From NCBI GenBank assembly GCA_950097015.1, contig CATNEN010000001.1:14439001-14503000 (forward strand): 64,000 nucleotides of DNA, given 5' to 3'. The stretch is from Macrostomum hystrix (taxonomy: Eukaryota; Platyhelminthes; Macrostomidae). The notes under the pieces were generated by a model, which was given only the letters and a program-made list of their open reading frames with translations, ran no database searches and was not told the origin of the DNA. Shown piece by piece: positions 55,101 to 64,000 of the stretch. The first letter of the stretch is position 1; every line of letters begins with the position of its first letter. A program made the position numbers and the translations under genes.

Positions 55101-58100
55101 GATCTCATTGGGAAGTGAGAGGATCACAGTCAGATCTCATTGGGAAGTGAGAGGATCACAGTCAGATCTCATTGGGAAGTGAGAGGATCACAGTCAGTTC
55201 TCATTGGGACGAGAGAGGATCACAGTCAGTTCTCATTGGGACGAGAGAGGATCACAGTCAGTTCTCATTGAGACGAGAAAGGATCACAGTCAGTTCTCAT
55301 TGGGACGAGAGAGGATCACAGTCAGTTCTCATTGGGACGAGAGAGGATCACAGTCAGTTCTCATTGAGACGAGAAAGGATCACAGTCAGTTCTCATTGGG
55401 AAGACAGAGGATCACAGTCAGTTCTCATTGGGAAGAGAGAGGATCACAGTCAGTTCTCATTGGGAAGAGAGAGAGAGAATCACAGCCAGTTCTCATTGGG
55501 AAGAGAGAGGATCACAGTTAGTTCTCATTGGGAAGAGAGAGGATCACAGTCAGTTCTCATTGGGAAGACAGAGGATCACAGCCAGTTCTCATTGGGACGA
55601 GAGAGGATCACAGTCAGTTCTCATTGGGACGAGAGAGGATCACAGTCAGATCTCATTGGGAAGAGAGAGGATCACAGTCAGATCTCATTGGGAAGTGAGA
55701 GGATCACAGTCAGATCTCATTGGGAAGTGAGAGGATCACAGTCAGATCTCATTGGGAAGTGAGAGGATCACAGTCAGTTCTCATTGGGACGAGAGAGGAT
55801 CACAGTCAGTTCTCATTGGGACGAGAGAGGATCACAGTCAGTTCTCATTGAGACGAGAAAGGATCACAGTCAGTTCTCATTGGGACGAGAGAGGATCACA
55901 GTCAGTTCTCATTGGGACGAGAGAGGATCACAGTCAGTTCTCATTGAGACGAGAAAGGATCACAGTCAGTTCTCATTGGGAAGTGAGAGAGAGGATCACA
56001 GCCAGATCTCATTGGGAAGTGAGAGAGAGGATCACAGTCAGATCCCATTGGGAAGTGAGAGGATCACAGCCAGATCTCATTGGGAAGTGAGAGAGAGGAT
56101 CACAGTCAGATCTCATTGGGACGAGAGAGGATCACAGTCAGTTCTCATTGGGAAGTGAGAGAGAGGATCACAGTCAGTTCTCATTGGGACGAGAGAGGAT
56201 CACAGTCAGTTCTCATTGGGACGAGAGAGGATCACAGTCAGTTCTCATTGAGACGAGAAAGGATCACAGTCAGTTCTCATTGGGACGAGAGAGGATCACA
56301 GTCAGTTCTCATTGGGACGAGAGAGGATCACAGTCAGTTCTCATTGAGACGAGAAAGGATCACAGTCAGTTCTCATTGGGAAGTGAGAGAGAGGATCACA
56401 GCCAGATCTCATTGGGAAGTGAGAGAGAGGATCACAGTCAGATCCCATTGGGAAGTGAGAGGATCACAGCCAGATCTCATTGGGAAGTGAGAGAGAGGAT
56501 CACAGTCAGATCTCATTGGGACGAGAGAGGATCACAGTCAGTTCTCATTGGGAAGTGAGAGAGAGGATCACAGTCAGTTCTCATTGGGACGAGAGAGGAT
56601 CACAGTCAGTTCTCATTGGGACGAGAGAGGATCACAGTCAGATCTCATTGGGACGAGAGAGGATCACAGTCAGATCTCATTGGGAAGTGAGAGAGAGGAT
56701 CACAGTCAGATCTCATTGGGAAGTGAGAGAGAGGATCACAGCCAGATCTCATTGGGAAGTGAGAGAGAGGATCACAGCCAGATCTCATTGGGAAGTGAGA
56801 GAGAGGATCACAGTCAGATCTCATTGGGAAGTGAGAGAGAGGATCACAGCCAGATCTCATTGGGACGAGAGAGGATCACAGTCAGTTCTCATTGGGAAGT
56901 GAGAGAGAGGATCACAGTCAGTTCTCATTGGGACGAGAGAGGATCACAGTCAGTTCTCATTGGGACGAGAGAGGATCACAGTCAGATCTCATTGGGACGA
57001 GAGAGGATCACAGTCAGATCTCATTGGGAAGTGAGAGAGAGGATCACAGTCAGATCTCATTGGGACGAGAGAGGATCACAGTCAGTTCTCATTGGGAAGT
57101 GAGAGAGAGGATCACAGTCAGTTCTCATTGGGACGAGAGAGGATCACAGTCAGTTCTCATTGGGACGAGAGAGGATCACAGTCAGATCTCATTGGGACGA
57201 GAGAGGATCACAGTCAGATCTCATTGGGAAGTGAGAGAGAGGATCACAGTCAGATCTCATTGGGAAGTGAGAGAGAGGATCACAGCCAGATCTCATTGGG
57301 AAGTGAGAGAGAGGATCACAGCCAGATCTCATTGGGAAGTGAGAGAGAGGATCACAGTCAGATCTCATTGGGAAGTGAGAGAGAGGATCACAGCCAGATC
57401 TCATTGGGAAGTGAGAGAGAGGATCACAGCCAGATCTCATTGGGAAGTGAGAGAGAGGATCACAGCCAGATCTCATTAGGAAGTGAGAGAGAGGATCACA
57501 GCCAGATCTCATTGGGAAGTGAGAGAGAGGATCACAGCCAGATCTCATTGGGAAGTGAGAGAGAGGATCACAGCCAGATCTCATTGGGAAGTGAGAGAGA
57601 GGATCACAGCCAGATCTCATTGGGAAGTGAGAGAGAGGATCACAGCCAGATCTCATTAGGAAGTGAGAGAGAGGATCACAGCCAGATCTCATTGGGAAGT
57701 GAGAGAGAGGATCACAGCCAGATCTCATTGGGAAGTGAGAGAGAGGATCACAGCCAGATCTCATTGGGAGAGTTCCAATCTCCAAACTTACCTAGTGGGC
57801 TCGTCAAAGAACATAATCGGCGGATTGCTTAGCAACTCCTGCGCAATAGCCAGACGTTTCTTCTGGCCGCCGCTGAGCGATGAAGCCCTAGTGGAGCTGC
57901 ACTCTTCGAGTCCCAGAACGTCAAGAATCGTACGGATCATGGCCTCCTTCTTGTCTGGCGGGTCGGACAGCCGTAAGTTAGCCGAACAGGTCATTGCCTC
58001 GTACACAGACAGGTGCGGTAAAAGCAAATCTTCTTGCATAATGTAGCAGGAGTTCTTGCGAAATTTTCTCAAATTTCTAGGCACCCCGTTGACTAGAATG

Positions 58101-58982
58101 TCGCCTTCGACATTCTTGCTGATGTAGCCCGCCAAGATGTTCGTTAGGGTGCTTTTGCCGGCGCCGCTGGGACCCATCAGGGCCACGAGGCGACCTGGCT
58201 TAAATTTCCCGCTTAGACCGTCCAGAATGGTCTTTTGAGCTGCGGAGCGATATTGAAATTACTCTTTGGGGTCTAGGAGCCTCACAGTACATCAAAGAGT
58301 TACCGACAAACCTATATTCACAACACATCAAAGAGTTACCGACAAACTTATCTTCACAACACATCAAAGAGATTCCGACAAACTTATCTTCACAAAACAT
58401 CAAAAAGTTACCGACAAACCTATATTCACAACACATCACAGAGTTACCGACAAACTTATCTTCACAAAACATCAAAGAGTTACCGACAAACCTATATTCA
58501 CAACACATCAAAGAGTTACCGACAAACTTATCTTCGCAAGACATCAAAGAGATTCCGACAAACTTATCTTCGCAAGACATCAAAGAGATTCCGACAAACT
58601 TATCTTCGCAACACATCAAAGAGCTGTTGACAGAAAATTTGCAACAGTAGAAATGAAACTCACCATTGCGCACTCGAACATAATAGCTGAGATTTTTAAA
58701 CTCCAGCGTGAGTGGACTTTTTCCCTGCAATCTGAGGAACATCTCCTTGCCCTTGAGTGAATTGTAAGATGATTTCAGTTCGGCATCCAATGGCATTGCA
58801 ATGGCTGTTGAGCCATCAGCTGTTTTGAAATCACTCGCTAGATTACTTGCCCGCAGGGGGACAGATTCTTCTTCAATGGAGCTCACGGCAGCAGGTTGTG
58901 GTGCATTCTGCTCACAGCTAACACTGAGCACAGCTGGCCTGCTTGATGACTTGCTTTTACTTTTCTTTTTAATTTCTGGCAT
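46189..58982 (-). CDS. ABCG1/ABCG4-type ABC half transporter
   Basis: Seven minus-strand exons, 58982-58664, 58239-57792, 51281-50717, 49359-49267, 48594-48426, 47590-47318 and 46544-46189, join in phase (1, 2, 0, 0, 1, 1) into 740 residues. The nucleotide-binding domain comes first: Walker [10 protein letters not shown] (129-137), Q loop CYIMQED, signature [12 protein letters not shown] (about 228), Walker [14 protein letters not shown] (about 248) and H loop [15 protein letters not shown]. The C-terminal half has about six membrane segments, with [36 protein letters not shown] and [18 protein letters not shown]. These closely match ABCG1/ABCG4, which export sterols or other lipids as dimers; that function is by family. 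All catalytic motifs are intact. A Ser-rich linker of about 90 residues between the two halves makes it longer than human ABCG1. Intron 2 (6.5 kb) splits DEPT|SGLDS. All six introns contain minisatellites. Confidence 0.95.
46585..47310 (+). repeat. Minisatellite, 23 bp unit
   Basis: About 31 copies of CATGATCCTTCTCCCCCTAC with an AGT link fill ABCG intron 6 almost from splice site to splice site. Confidence 0.95.
47645..48060 (+). repeat. Minisatellite, 20 bp unit
   Basis: About 21 copies of GATTCTATGCTATCTGCTGC lie in ABCG intron 5. The open frames in three phases are repeat artefacts. Confidence 0.95.
48120..48395 (+). repeat. Minisatellite, 24 bp unit
   Basis: About 11 copies of ATTCCTGATTCGATTCTAGC with a TACG link, in ABCG intron 5. 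Same unit family as 45436-46187. Confidence 0.95.
48690..49205 (+). repeat. Purine-rich minisatellite, about 28 bp unit
   Basis: About 18 copies of GTGAGAAGTGGAGGGGAGAG with AAGAGAGG or ATGAGAGG links fill most of ABCG intron 4. Confidence 0.95.
49590..49945 (+). repeat. Irregular CCATCTCCCATTTC repeat
   Basis: Short words CCATCTC, CCATTTC and CTAACTC alternate irregularly in ABCG intron 3. The sequence is pyrimidine-rich on + and looks like an older, decayed array. Confidence 0.8.
49946..50486. other. Unique intron sequence
   Basis: ABCG intron 3 sequence with no supported feature. Confidence 0.4.
50487..50667 (+). mobile_element. SINE family 1 copy with internal deletion
   Basis: The head is intact (GGGGGTGAGTGGCAGAGCAG, then GCCTCTCGCACCAAGG) but jumps directly to the body at CAAAGTGAGAGTGTACACTG, losing the B box and about 100 bp. 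The tail ends CCGCTGCCCTCCTGCAATTA. It gives the clearest view of both element ends. Confidence 0.85.
51375..52205 (+). repeat. Minisatellite, 21 bp unit
   Basis: About 39 copies of CCATTTCTCATGCTTCCTAT lie in ABCG intron 2, close to the acceptor of exon 3. Variants carry CATCCTTACTCTCC. Confidence 0.95.
52215..52410 (+). repeat. Minisatellite, 11 bp unit
   Basis: About 17 copies of CTGCCTTTAAT with CTGCCGTTAAT variants follow the previous array directly. Confidence 0.95.
52411..53119. other. Unique intron sequence
   Basis: ABCG intron 2 sequence between two arrays, with no supported feature. Confidence 0.4.
53120..54020 (+). repeat. Minisatellite, 21 bp unit
   Basis: About 43 copies of CTCATTCCAATCAGTCATAA lie in ABCG intron 2, with CAGGCATAA, CAGGTCATAA and CTCCTTCC variants. 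Confidence 0.97.
54021..54344. other. Unique intron sequence
   Basis: ABCG intron 2 sequence between two arrays, AT-rich, with no supported feature. Confidence 0.4.
54345..57770 (+). repeat. 3.4 kb minisatellite, 32/36 bp units
   Basis: About 100 copies built on GGATCACAGTCAGTTCTCAT with TGGGAAGAGAGA, TGGGACGAGAGA or TGGGAAGTGAGAGAGA links lie in ABCG intron 2, ending about 20 bp from the exon 2 donor. Unit types change along the array: 32 bp types dominate on the left and 36 bp types with CAGCCAGATC on the right. Blocks with TCATTGAGACGAGAAA recur near 55268, 55848 and 56248. Confidence 0.97.
58270..58625 (+). repeat. Minisatellite, about 36 bp unit
   Basis: About ten copies of CACATCAAAGAGTTACCGAC followed by AAACTTATCTTCACAA fill most of ABCG intron 1. 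The minus-strand exon 1 frame stays open into it, but the phase-correct donor at 58663 excludes it. Confidence 0.9.
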
Positions 58983-61533
58983 TTGTCTTGTAGATATTTA
59001 AGCTTAGCTGAAATTATTGTGACAAGTAAAATTACTTTTTTGGCAAATTGTTTGGAAGAGTAAGTGAAATATATACTTATAAGTTTAATACTTTGTGACT
59101 GTTTAATAAATTGAAGTAATAAAAAACATTTAAGAAACATGATTTTCAGAGTTTCAACATTTTCCCTATAAAGTATAGTTATACACATATTTAAATAAAT
59201 ATATATGATAAAAAATCTAGAAAACATGTTTCTAATTTTTTTATATTATGTACAATAAAATGTTCACAAAACCATGTTAATTATTAAGAAACAAACAAAT
59301 TAAGTCTGAATCAGATAAATAAAGTAAAGATTATAAAGTCAGGTGATAAAGTAAAAATTTCTTTAGAAAGATTTTTACATAGTTTTCACTAAGAATAGTA
59401 TTTTTATGCAAGAAAAAAAACTGTTAAAATATTGATTGAATTGAAGATAGATAACTAGACAAAAAGTGTCACTTGTGCATTTATACTTTGTGCATTAGAG
59501 ATGCTCTTAGTATCATACACATACATGCGCAACACCCAGCTGAACCGGCTGGGTGAAACGAGGGCCAAGCAAGGTAAGTTGCAAGAACCAATCAACCAAG
59601 CGCAAAAAATCAAAGGGGGGACCAAGGGACAAAAAAGGAAGGCGTGAAGAAAAGGAAAAAGGGAGAAAAAGAGAGCTAATGAGAACAAACTAAGTCGTAA
59701 ATAGAGCAAAAACTAAGTCACACGGCCAGCTAAGATTTGGGAGGTTGCGCATGTATGCTCATACATAAGTCCTACCTTACACTTAAGGTTGAAAATGGAA
59801 TAGTAACAGTAAAATCACCACATTTTATTGTAAAATATAAACATTAAAAAAAATTAATTACACTAGATTATTTTTATTCACTGTGTGCATAGTACTCATG
59901 GAATATATTTTAACTAGAAATCACTATTTTAATTCTTCAAGGCACATTGCTGGTTACAAAAAACGAATATTGACTTTCAAGAACTTTTGACTATTCAAGT
60001 GGCTGACAGACCTACTAAAATTAAAACTAAACTACATAGCACAATGTAAATTACAAAGTTTAAATTTCAAGCTTGACCGCGTTCTTAGAAATTTTATATA
60101 TTTAAACTTATCGTGCTTATTTTGTAACATTTTAAACTCTCCCACAAAACAACGTTTTGGCGTAGACGCTCGTAAAATTTAATTTCGTATATATCATTAA
60201 CGGTTCATGAGTTTCCATGAATGTATAGGAAAACAGATTCAGTAAGTTTTATTAATTCAGTTTTATTCGATACCAAATTGTGTGGTCGTGAAAAATGTTA
60301 CAATCGGAGCTAAGCAGCTTAGGCCCAGTATAATCGCTTGTGGTTTCTGATTTTACATAGTACGAGCTCGTAGTTACGTAACGGGTTACGAAAATAGTAA
60401 ATTATTTTGCTAAACAGAGGCGTAAAATAAAAATTTTGCGTCGTCTCTATTAAAAGCTGTTTTGCGTAATCCTTTTTTTACTAAGTGTTGTCTTGGTATC
60501 CTGATTGATGTTGATATGAAACAGCTACATAAAAATGCAATCCTTTATGGAACCTTTATTAGGTAAATAAATGGGATTCAGCACTTCGCTCCTGTATTCA
60601 TTCTTTCGCAAACGTTTAAACCAGCTGACTGCATCAAAAACTTGCGTTAAAATCGTAGCGTTAGGGTCGAATTTAAGCTCTCTCAACTTAAGGACAACTT
60701 AAGAACTTTAAGCGTTCTGATGTTGTCCTTGAAAAAATCATGTGTACCGCGAGCTTGAAGCCTTGTCAGATTCATGCCACCATAAACACAATACCTGTCT
60801 TGTCATCCCCGTTTGGGATTGGTGGCGGTGCTGTGGGCAAACTGTTTGTTGCTGGTTGATTGGTTACAAAAATAAAAAATCTAACTGTAAATTGAGCAGT
60901 TTAACATTTTGTCTGAAACAAATATGATATAATTACAAAGTATCAATAAACCTTATTGTACCAGCTGTCGCCCAACTTGGAACGGGTCGAAGCTTGTCTT
61001 AAAACCCCAACAAGGTCTACTAAATTGTCGTTTATATAATTCTAAGTTATCTACTTTAAAGTAGTATGTGATCGGTGAGATCCAATATGCTCAATTTTTT
61101 TGCCGTCATAGTGACTGACAGTACATTTTTTTTTAAAGTTTAATTTTTTTCATTTCTTGTTGCTTTTTGTATTGTTTTATCGATTTTGAGGATTTTAAAT
61201 TTAGATTTTAGATGTAGGATGCCAAAAACAAGGCGCGTATATGTCATATACGGGATGTTCTGCTATGTCTATTTTTAGCTTACGAGCTTTTCTTGGGAAT
61301 TCGCAGCTCTGTAAATATATGAGAGCTGTACAGAAATATAGTAGAGCTTTCAAGTTAACAGTTTTGTACGTCACAACGGTACATCGTGACTCAATGATAT
61401 TTTTAAAGACAATATATCTGCTTCCAAATATAGTTCTATATGGAGTGTATATACTTAATAAATAAAAAGGTAAAAAAGGCATTTCTTTTTTGTCGATCAG
61501 TTTTTTTTTAACTGAAGACTTTGTAAAGTTGCA
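58983..61533. other. Intergenic region between divergent genes
   Basis: AT-rich sequence between the ABCG start and BIR gene 1. Short open frames near 59455 and 60742 show no domain. No repeat family of this window is present, which makes it the longest array-free stretch here. Confidence 0.5.
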
Positions 61534-62271
61534 ATGTCAGCGGTACTCCAAGAAGCAAACCAAAGTGTGCTTCGTGATGCGCTGTCTCACATCTCAGTGA
61601 AGCTGTCGAATCGCCTCGGTCCTCTGACAGCTTCCAGTTCGACGCTTGACGTCTGCGAGTGCCTGACGGCCGTCGTCTACATCATGTCGAGTGCCTGTCG
61701 TCTCGAATTCGTCAGCCGCGCAAAACGTCGCGAGTCGTTCGAGCGAGCGAACTGGGACCGCCTGGGCAGACTGCAGAGCGCGGACGACATGGTCGAGAGC
61801 GGATTCTACTCGCTGCAGGACGGCGACCACGTCAAGTGCTTCTTCTGCGACTTGGGACTGAGGGACTGGGGGACTGGGGACAGTCCTGAGATGGAGCACG
61901 CCAAGTTCAGTCCGCTGTGCTTCTTCCTGAAGAGCTCCAGAGGCCTGGATTGGCTGAGAAGGTCGAGTGCGCCATCGACCAACTATCCAAGTTCCTACCT
62001 GCGTCAGGATCACAACCTGTTGCTGAAGATCCTCTGGGAAGAATTCAAGGAAACCAAAGTGTTGGTCGCTAGGTCTGTAGGATTTAGCGATACAAAAGTG
62101 CTGCTGTGCATTTCCAGAAGCTTCATTCGGCACAGACGCAAACTAACTAGAGATGAGCTGATCGCTGAGCTGCAGCGTGACTGGGACTCTGAGTTGTTCG
62201 GACGAGAGCCAACGGTGTTTGACAGCACGTTGGACTTGGCAATAGGGCTGCGTGACTTGTTCAAAGCCTGA
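61534..62271 (+). CDS. BIR-domain protein (IAP-like), paralogue 1
   Basis: An intronless frame of 245 residues. Residues of about 65-132 form one BIR zinc-binding domain: RRESFERANW, ESGFYSLQDGDHVKCFFCDL, then DSPEMEHAKFSPLCFF, with ligands C102, C105, H122 and C129 in the standard Cx2C-x16-H-x6-C spacing. BIR domains bind short N-terminal peptides of caspases or IAP antagonists, or act in mitosis; which applies here is not decidable. There is no RING or second BIR. About 60 residues precede and 110 follow the domain without recognisable motifs. The start codon fits paralogue 2, whose frame begins at the matching place. The coding block 61556-62009 is almost identical to 63468-63921. The protein is smaller than typical multi-BIR IAPs. 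Confidence 0.85.
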   Translation: MSAVLQEANQSVLRDALSHISVKLSNRLGPLTASSSTLDVCECLTAVVYIMSSACRLEFVSRAKRRESFERANWDRLGRLQSADDMVESGFYSLQDGDHVKCFFCDLGLRDWGTGDSPEMEHAKFSPLCFFLKSSRGLDWLRRSSAPSTNYPSSYLRQDHNLLLKILWEEFKETKVLVARSVGFSDTKVLLCISRSFIRHRRKLTRDELIAELQRDWDSELFGREPTVFDSTLDLAIGLRDLFKA

Positions 62272-62934
62272 TTGGCATAACATTATCCAGTAAAATGATA
62301 TAATCAGCCCTTAGATTGAACAAACATGTACGCATCAGCAGCAACACCAGCTGCTCATCTGGACAGATGGCTAACACTGTTGTCTTCTTTTATCTACTGA
62401 GAATAAGTCTATTAATGGGATAAACAGTCAAATTGTGCTTGCAAAAATGCAAATTCTCGTTTTATTCTAGCGGTTAAGCAATAGTTCAAAGTGATGTTAA
62501 CTGCATTTCTAGCTAATTTAACTTTAATCGAACCCAATACAAACTTTTATATAAAAATCTAAAAGTGCAGCAGTTAAAAAAGTCCATTATTTTCGTCGAA
62601 TTATGAAGTCTACGTTAAACAATAATTTTCTCGCATTCTATTATGGCTTTTGCGTATCAATTTCACAAATTTTTCTTTCTATTCTCTTGGTTGGCAATGA
62701 ACAGTCGATTTTTTGCCAAACTGCAATCCCAAGTCCCTCTGACTAAATTTCAGAGTTAAACTTTGAGTCATGCTTACTCTTCGTGAATTTAAAGAATTAC
62801 GGAATTGTATTACATACCGACAGCTATAAAAGTGTTCTAAAATACCTAAAAATTTTATTTGCTTATCAACGTGTGTCACAGTCAATGACCAGAGTGAATT
62901 GAAATTCAACATACCTAGCAGACGAATTGGATTG
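62272..62934. other. Intergenic, no gene seen
   Basis: AT-rich sequence after BIR gene 1. No canonical AATAAA was found near the stop codon. Confidence 0.4.
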
Positions 62935-63130
62935 CCTTATCCTCCCTTATCCTCCCTTATCCTCCCTTATCCTCCCTTATCCTCCCTTATCCTCCCTTAT
63001 CCTCCCTTATCCTCCCTTATCCTCCCTTATCCTCCCTTATCCTCCCTTATCCTCCCTTATCCTCCCTTATCCTCCCTTATCCTCCCTTATCCTCCCTTAT
63101 CCTCCCTTATCCTCCCTTATCCTCCCTTAT
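62935..63130 (+). repeat. Perfect 10 bp minisatellite
   Basis: Nineteen identical copies of CCTCCCTTAT plus a partial one, with no substitution, lie between the two BIR genes. It is the only array in the window without variants. Confidence 0.98.
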
Positions 63131-63448
63131 CCGACACAGCTCGCAATTTTGAAATATATTCGATCATGAGAAGCTAATTATGACACACCAGGTAAGGCGA
63201 CTTTAAAGCATGCGCTAATAATTATTCCGACTAGTTTCGTGAAAGCAATGAATAAAATGTAAACTCGTCCAAAAAGGGTCGCACAGTACAACAGTATCTA
63301 ACAATAGCCCCAAGTACGAGCGTACGAGCGTATGCCGTGGTTCTTCCATGGAAGAGACCTGGAAACTCGACTAAAGTAAATTTAATGTCGTAAATAATTT
63401 TCTGTAGCAGCACACAGGAAACTTTTCTCAATAACGCTGTGACAGCCA
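63131..63448. other. Upstream region of BIR paralogue 2
   Basis: Unique sequence. It does not resemble the region upstream of paralogue 1. Confidence 0.4.
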
Positions 63449-64000
63449 ATGTCTTTACTTCAAAACACAAACCAAAGTGTGCTTCGTGATGCGCTGTCTC
63501 ACATCTCAGTGAAGCTGTCGAATCGCCCCGGTCCTCTGACAGCTTCCAGTTCGACGCTTGACGTCTGCGAGTGCCTGACGGCCGTCGTCTACATCATGTC
63601 GAGTGCCTGTCGTCTCGAATTCGTCAGCCGCGCAAAACGTCGCGAGTCGTTCGAGCGAGCGAACTGGGACCGCCTGGGCAGACTGCAGAGCGCGGACGAC
63701 ATGGTCGAGAGCGGATTCTACTCGCTGCAGGACGGCGACCACGTCAAGTGCTTCTTCTGCGACTTGGGACTGAGGGACTGGGGGACTGGGGATAGTCCTG
63801 AGATGGAGCACGCCAAGCTCAGTCCGCTGTGCTTCTTCCTGAAGAGCTCCAGAGGCCTGGATTGGCTGAGAAGGTCGAGTGCGCCATCGACCAACTATCC
63901 AAGTTCCTACCTGCGTCAGGACTGCAATCACCTGCTAGACGTTCTGTGGAAGGAGTTCAACACTTTTCGAGCTAAGTCTGTACGCGGAGTTGGATTCAGC
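63449..64000 (+). CDS. BIR-domain protein (IAP-like), paralogue 2, cut by window end
   Basis: The frame opens at the ATG at 63449 (MSLLQNTNQSVLRD) and is still open at 64000. The BIR domain is the same as in paralogue 1, with the same zinc ligands; one F-to-L change lies in HAKLSPLC. From 63468 to 63921 it matches paralogue 1 (61556-62009) with three base differences by my reading and no indel. After that the two proteins are clearly related but diverged (LLDVLWKEFN against LLKILWEEFK). The first few codons also differ. The C-terminus and stop are outside the window. Confidence 0.8.
   Translation, partial: MSLLQNTNQSVLRDALSHISVKLSNRPGPLTASSSTLDVCECLTAVVYIMSSACRLEFVSRAKRRESFERANWDRLGRLQSADDMVESGFYSLQDGDHVKCFFCDLGLRDWGTGDSPEMEHAKLSPLCFFLKSSRGLDWLRRSSAPSTNYPSSYLRQDCNHLLDVLWKEFNTFRAKSVRGVGFS

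Noticed and set aside
54323-57832. Many overlapping open frames of 100-275 codons
   Set aside because: All derive from one minisatellite in ABCG intron 2 and switch frame where unit length changes.
61594-62133. Minus-strand frame of 179 codons opposite the BIR gene
   Set aside because: A shadow of the GC-rich coding strand; the + strand frame has the BIR zinc ligands. The same shadow occurs at 63506-63931.

Overview
This is nuclear DNA of an invertebrate animal. The gene set (an ABCG1/ABCG4-type half transporter, an ARHGAP32/33-type Rho GTPase-activating protein, a family A GPCR, a WASP-like WH1 protein, a CG9801-like PP2C protein and BIR-domain proteins), the GT-AG introns with matching phases, the tRNA-derived SINEs and the very large minisatellites all say metazoan. 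Nothing fixes the phylum; a spiralian would fit, but that is a guess.

Layout. 853-7448 (+) PP2C-like gene, four exons. 10448-22092 (+) GPCR gene, four exons; its 8.2 kb first intron carries a complete two-exon WASP-like gene on the other strand (15982-13580). 22160-27078 is a 4.9 kb minisatellite between the GPCR and the convergent ARHGAP32/33-like gene (36307-28854, minus). 38573-39018 is a probable MITE. 39818-40641 (+) is the 5' part of an unrecognised coiled-coil gene. 41826-46187 holds three arrays. 58982-46189 (minus) is the ABCG gene, seven exons, with arrays in all six introns. 61534-62271 and 63449-64000 (+) are two BIR-domain paralogues that share a nearly identical 454 bp block; the second runs off the window.

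The dominant feature is tandem repetition. By my boundaries about 24-25 kb of the 64 kb lies in some 30 minisatellites with units of 10 to 36 bp. Nearly every intron longer than about 250 bp has its own array, usually with its own unit, and none interrupts coding sequence. Some arrays repeat splice-site-like or branch-point-like words, some show higher-order duplication, and a few separate arrays share a unit. The genes are unrelated in function: phosphatase-like signalling, peptide-type receptor signalling, Rho/actin regulation (ARHGAP and the WASP-like protein), lipid export (ABCG) and BIR/IAP biology. I see no operon-like co-function.

Gene models were built by hand from open frames, splice consensus and phase. 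All junctions agree in phase except one ARHGAP junction, where a small exon appears to be missing. Domain names rest on motifs recognised by eye; no database search was possible.
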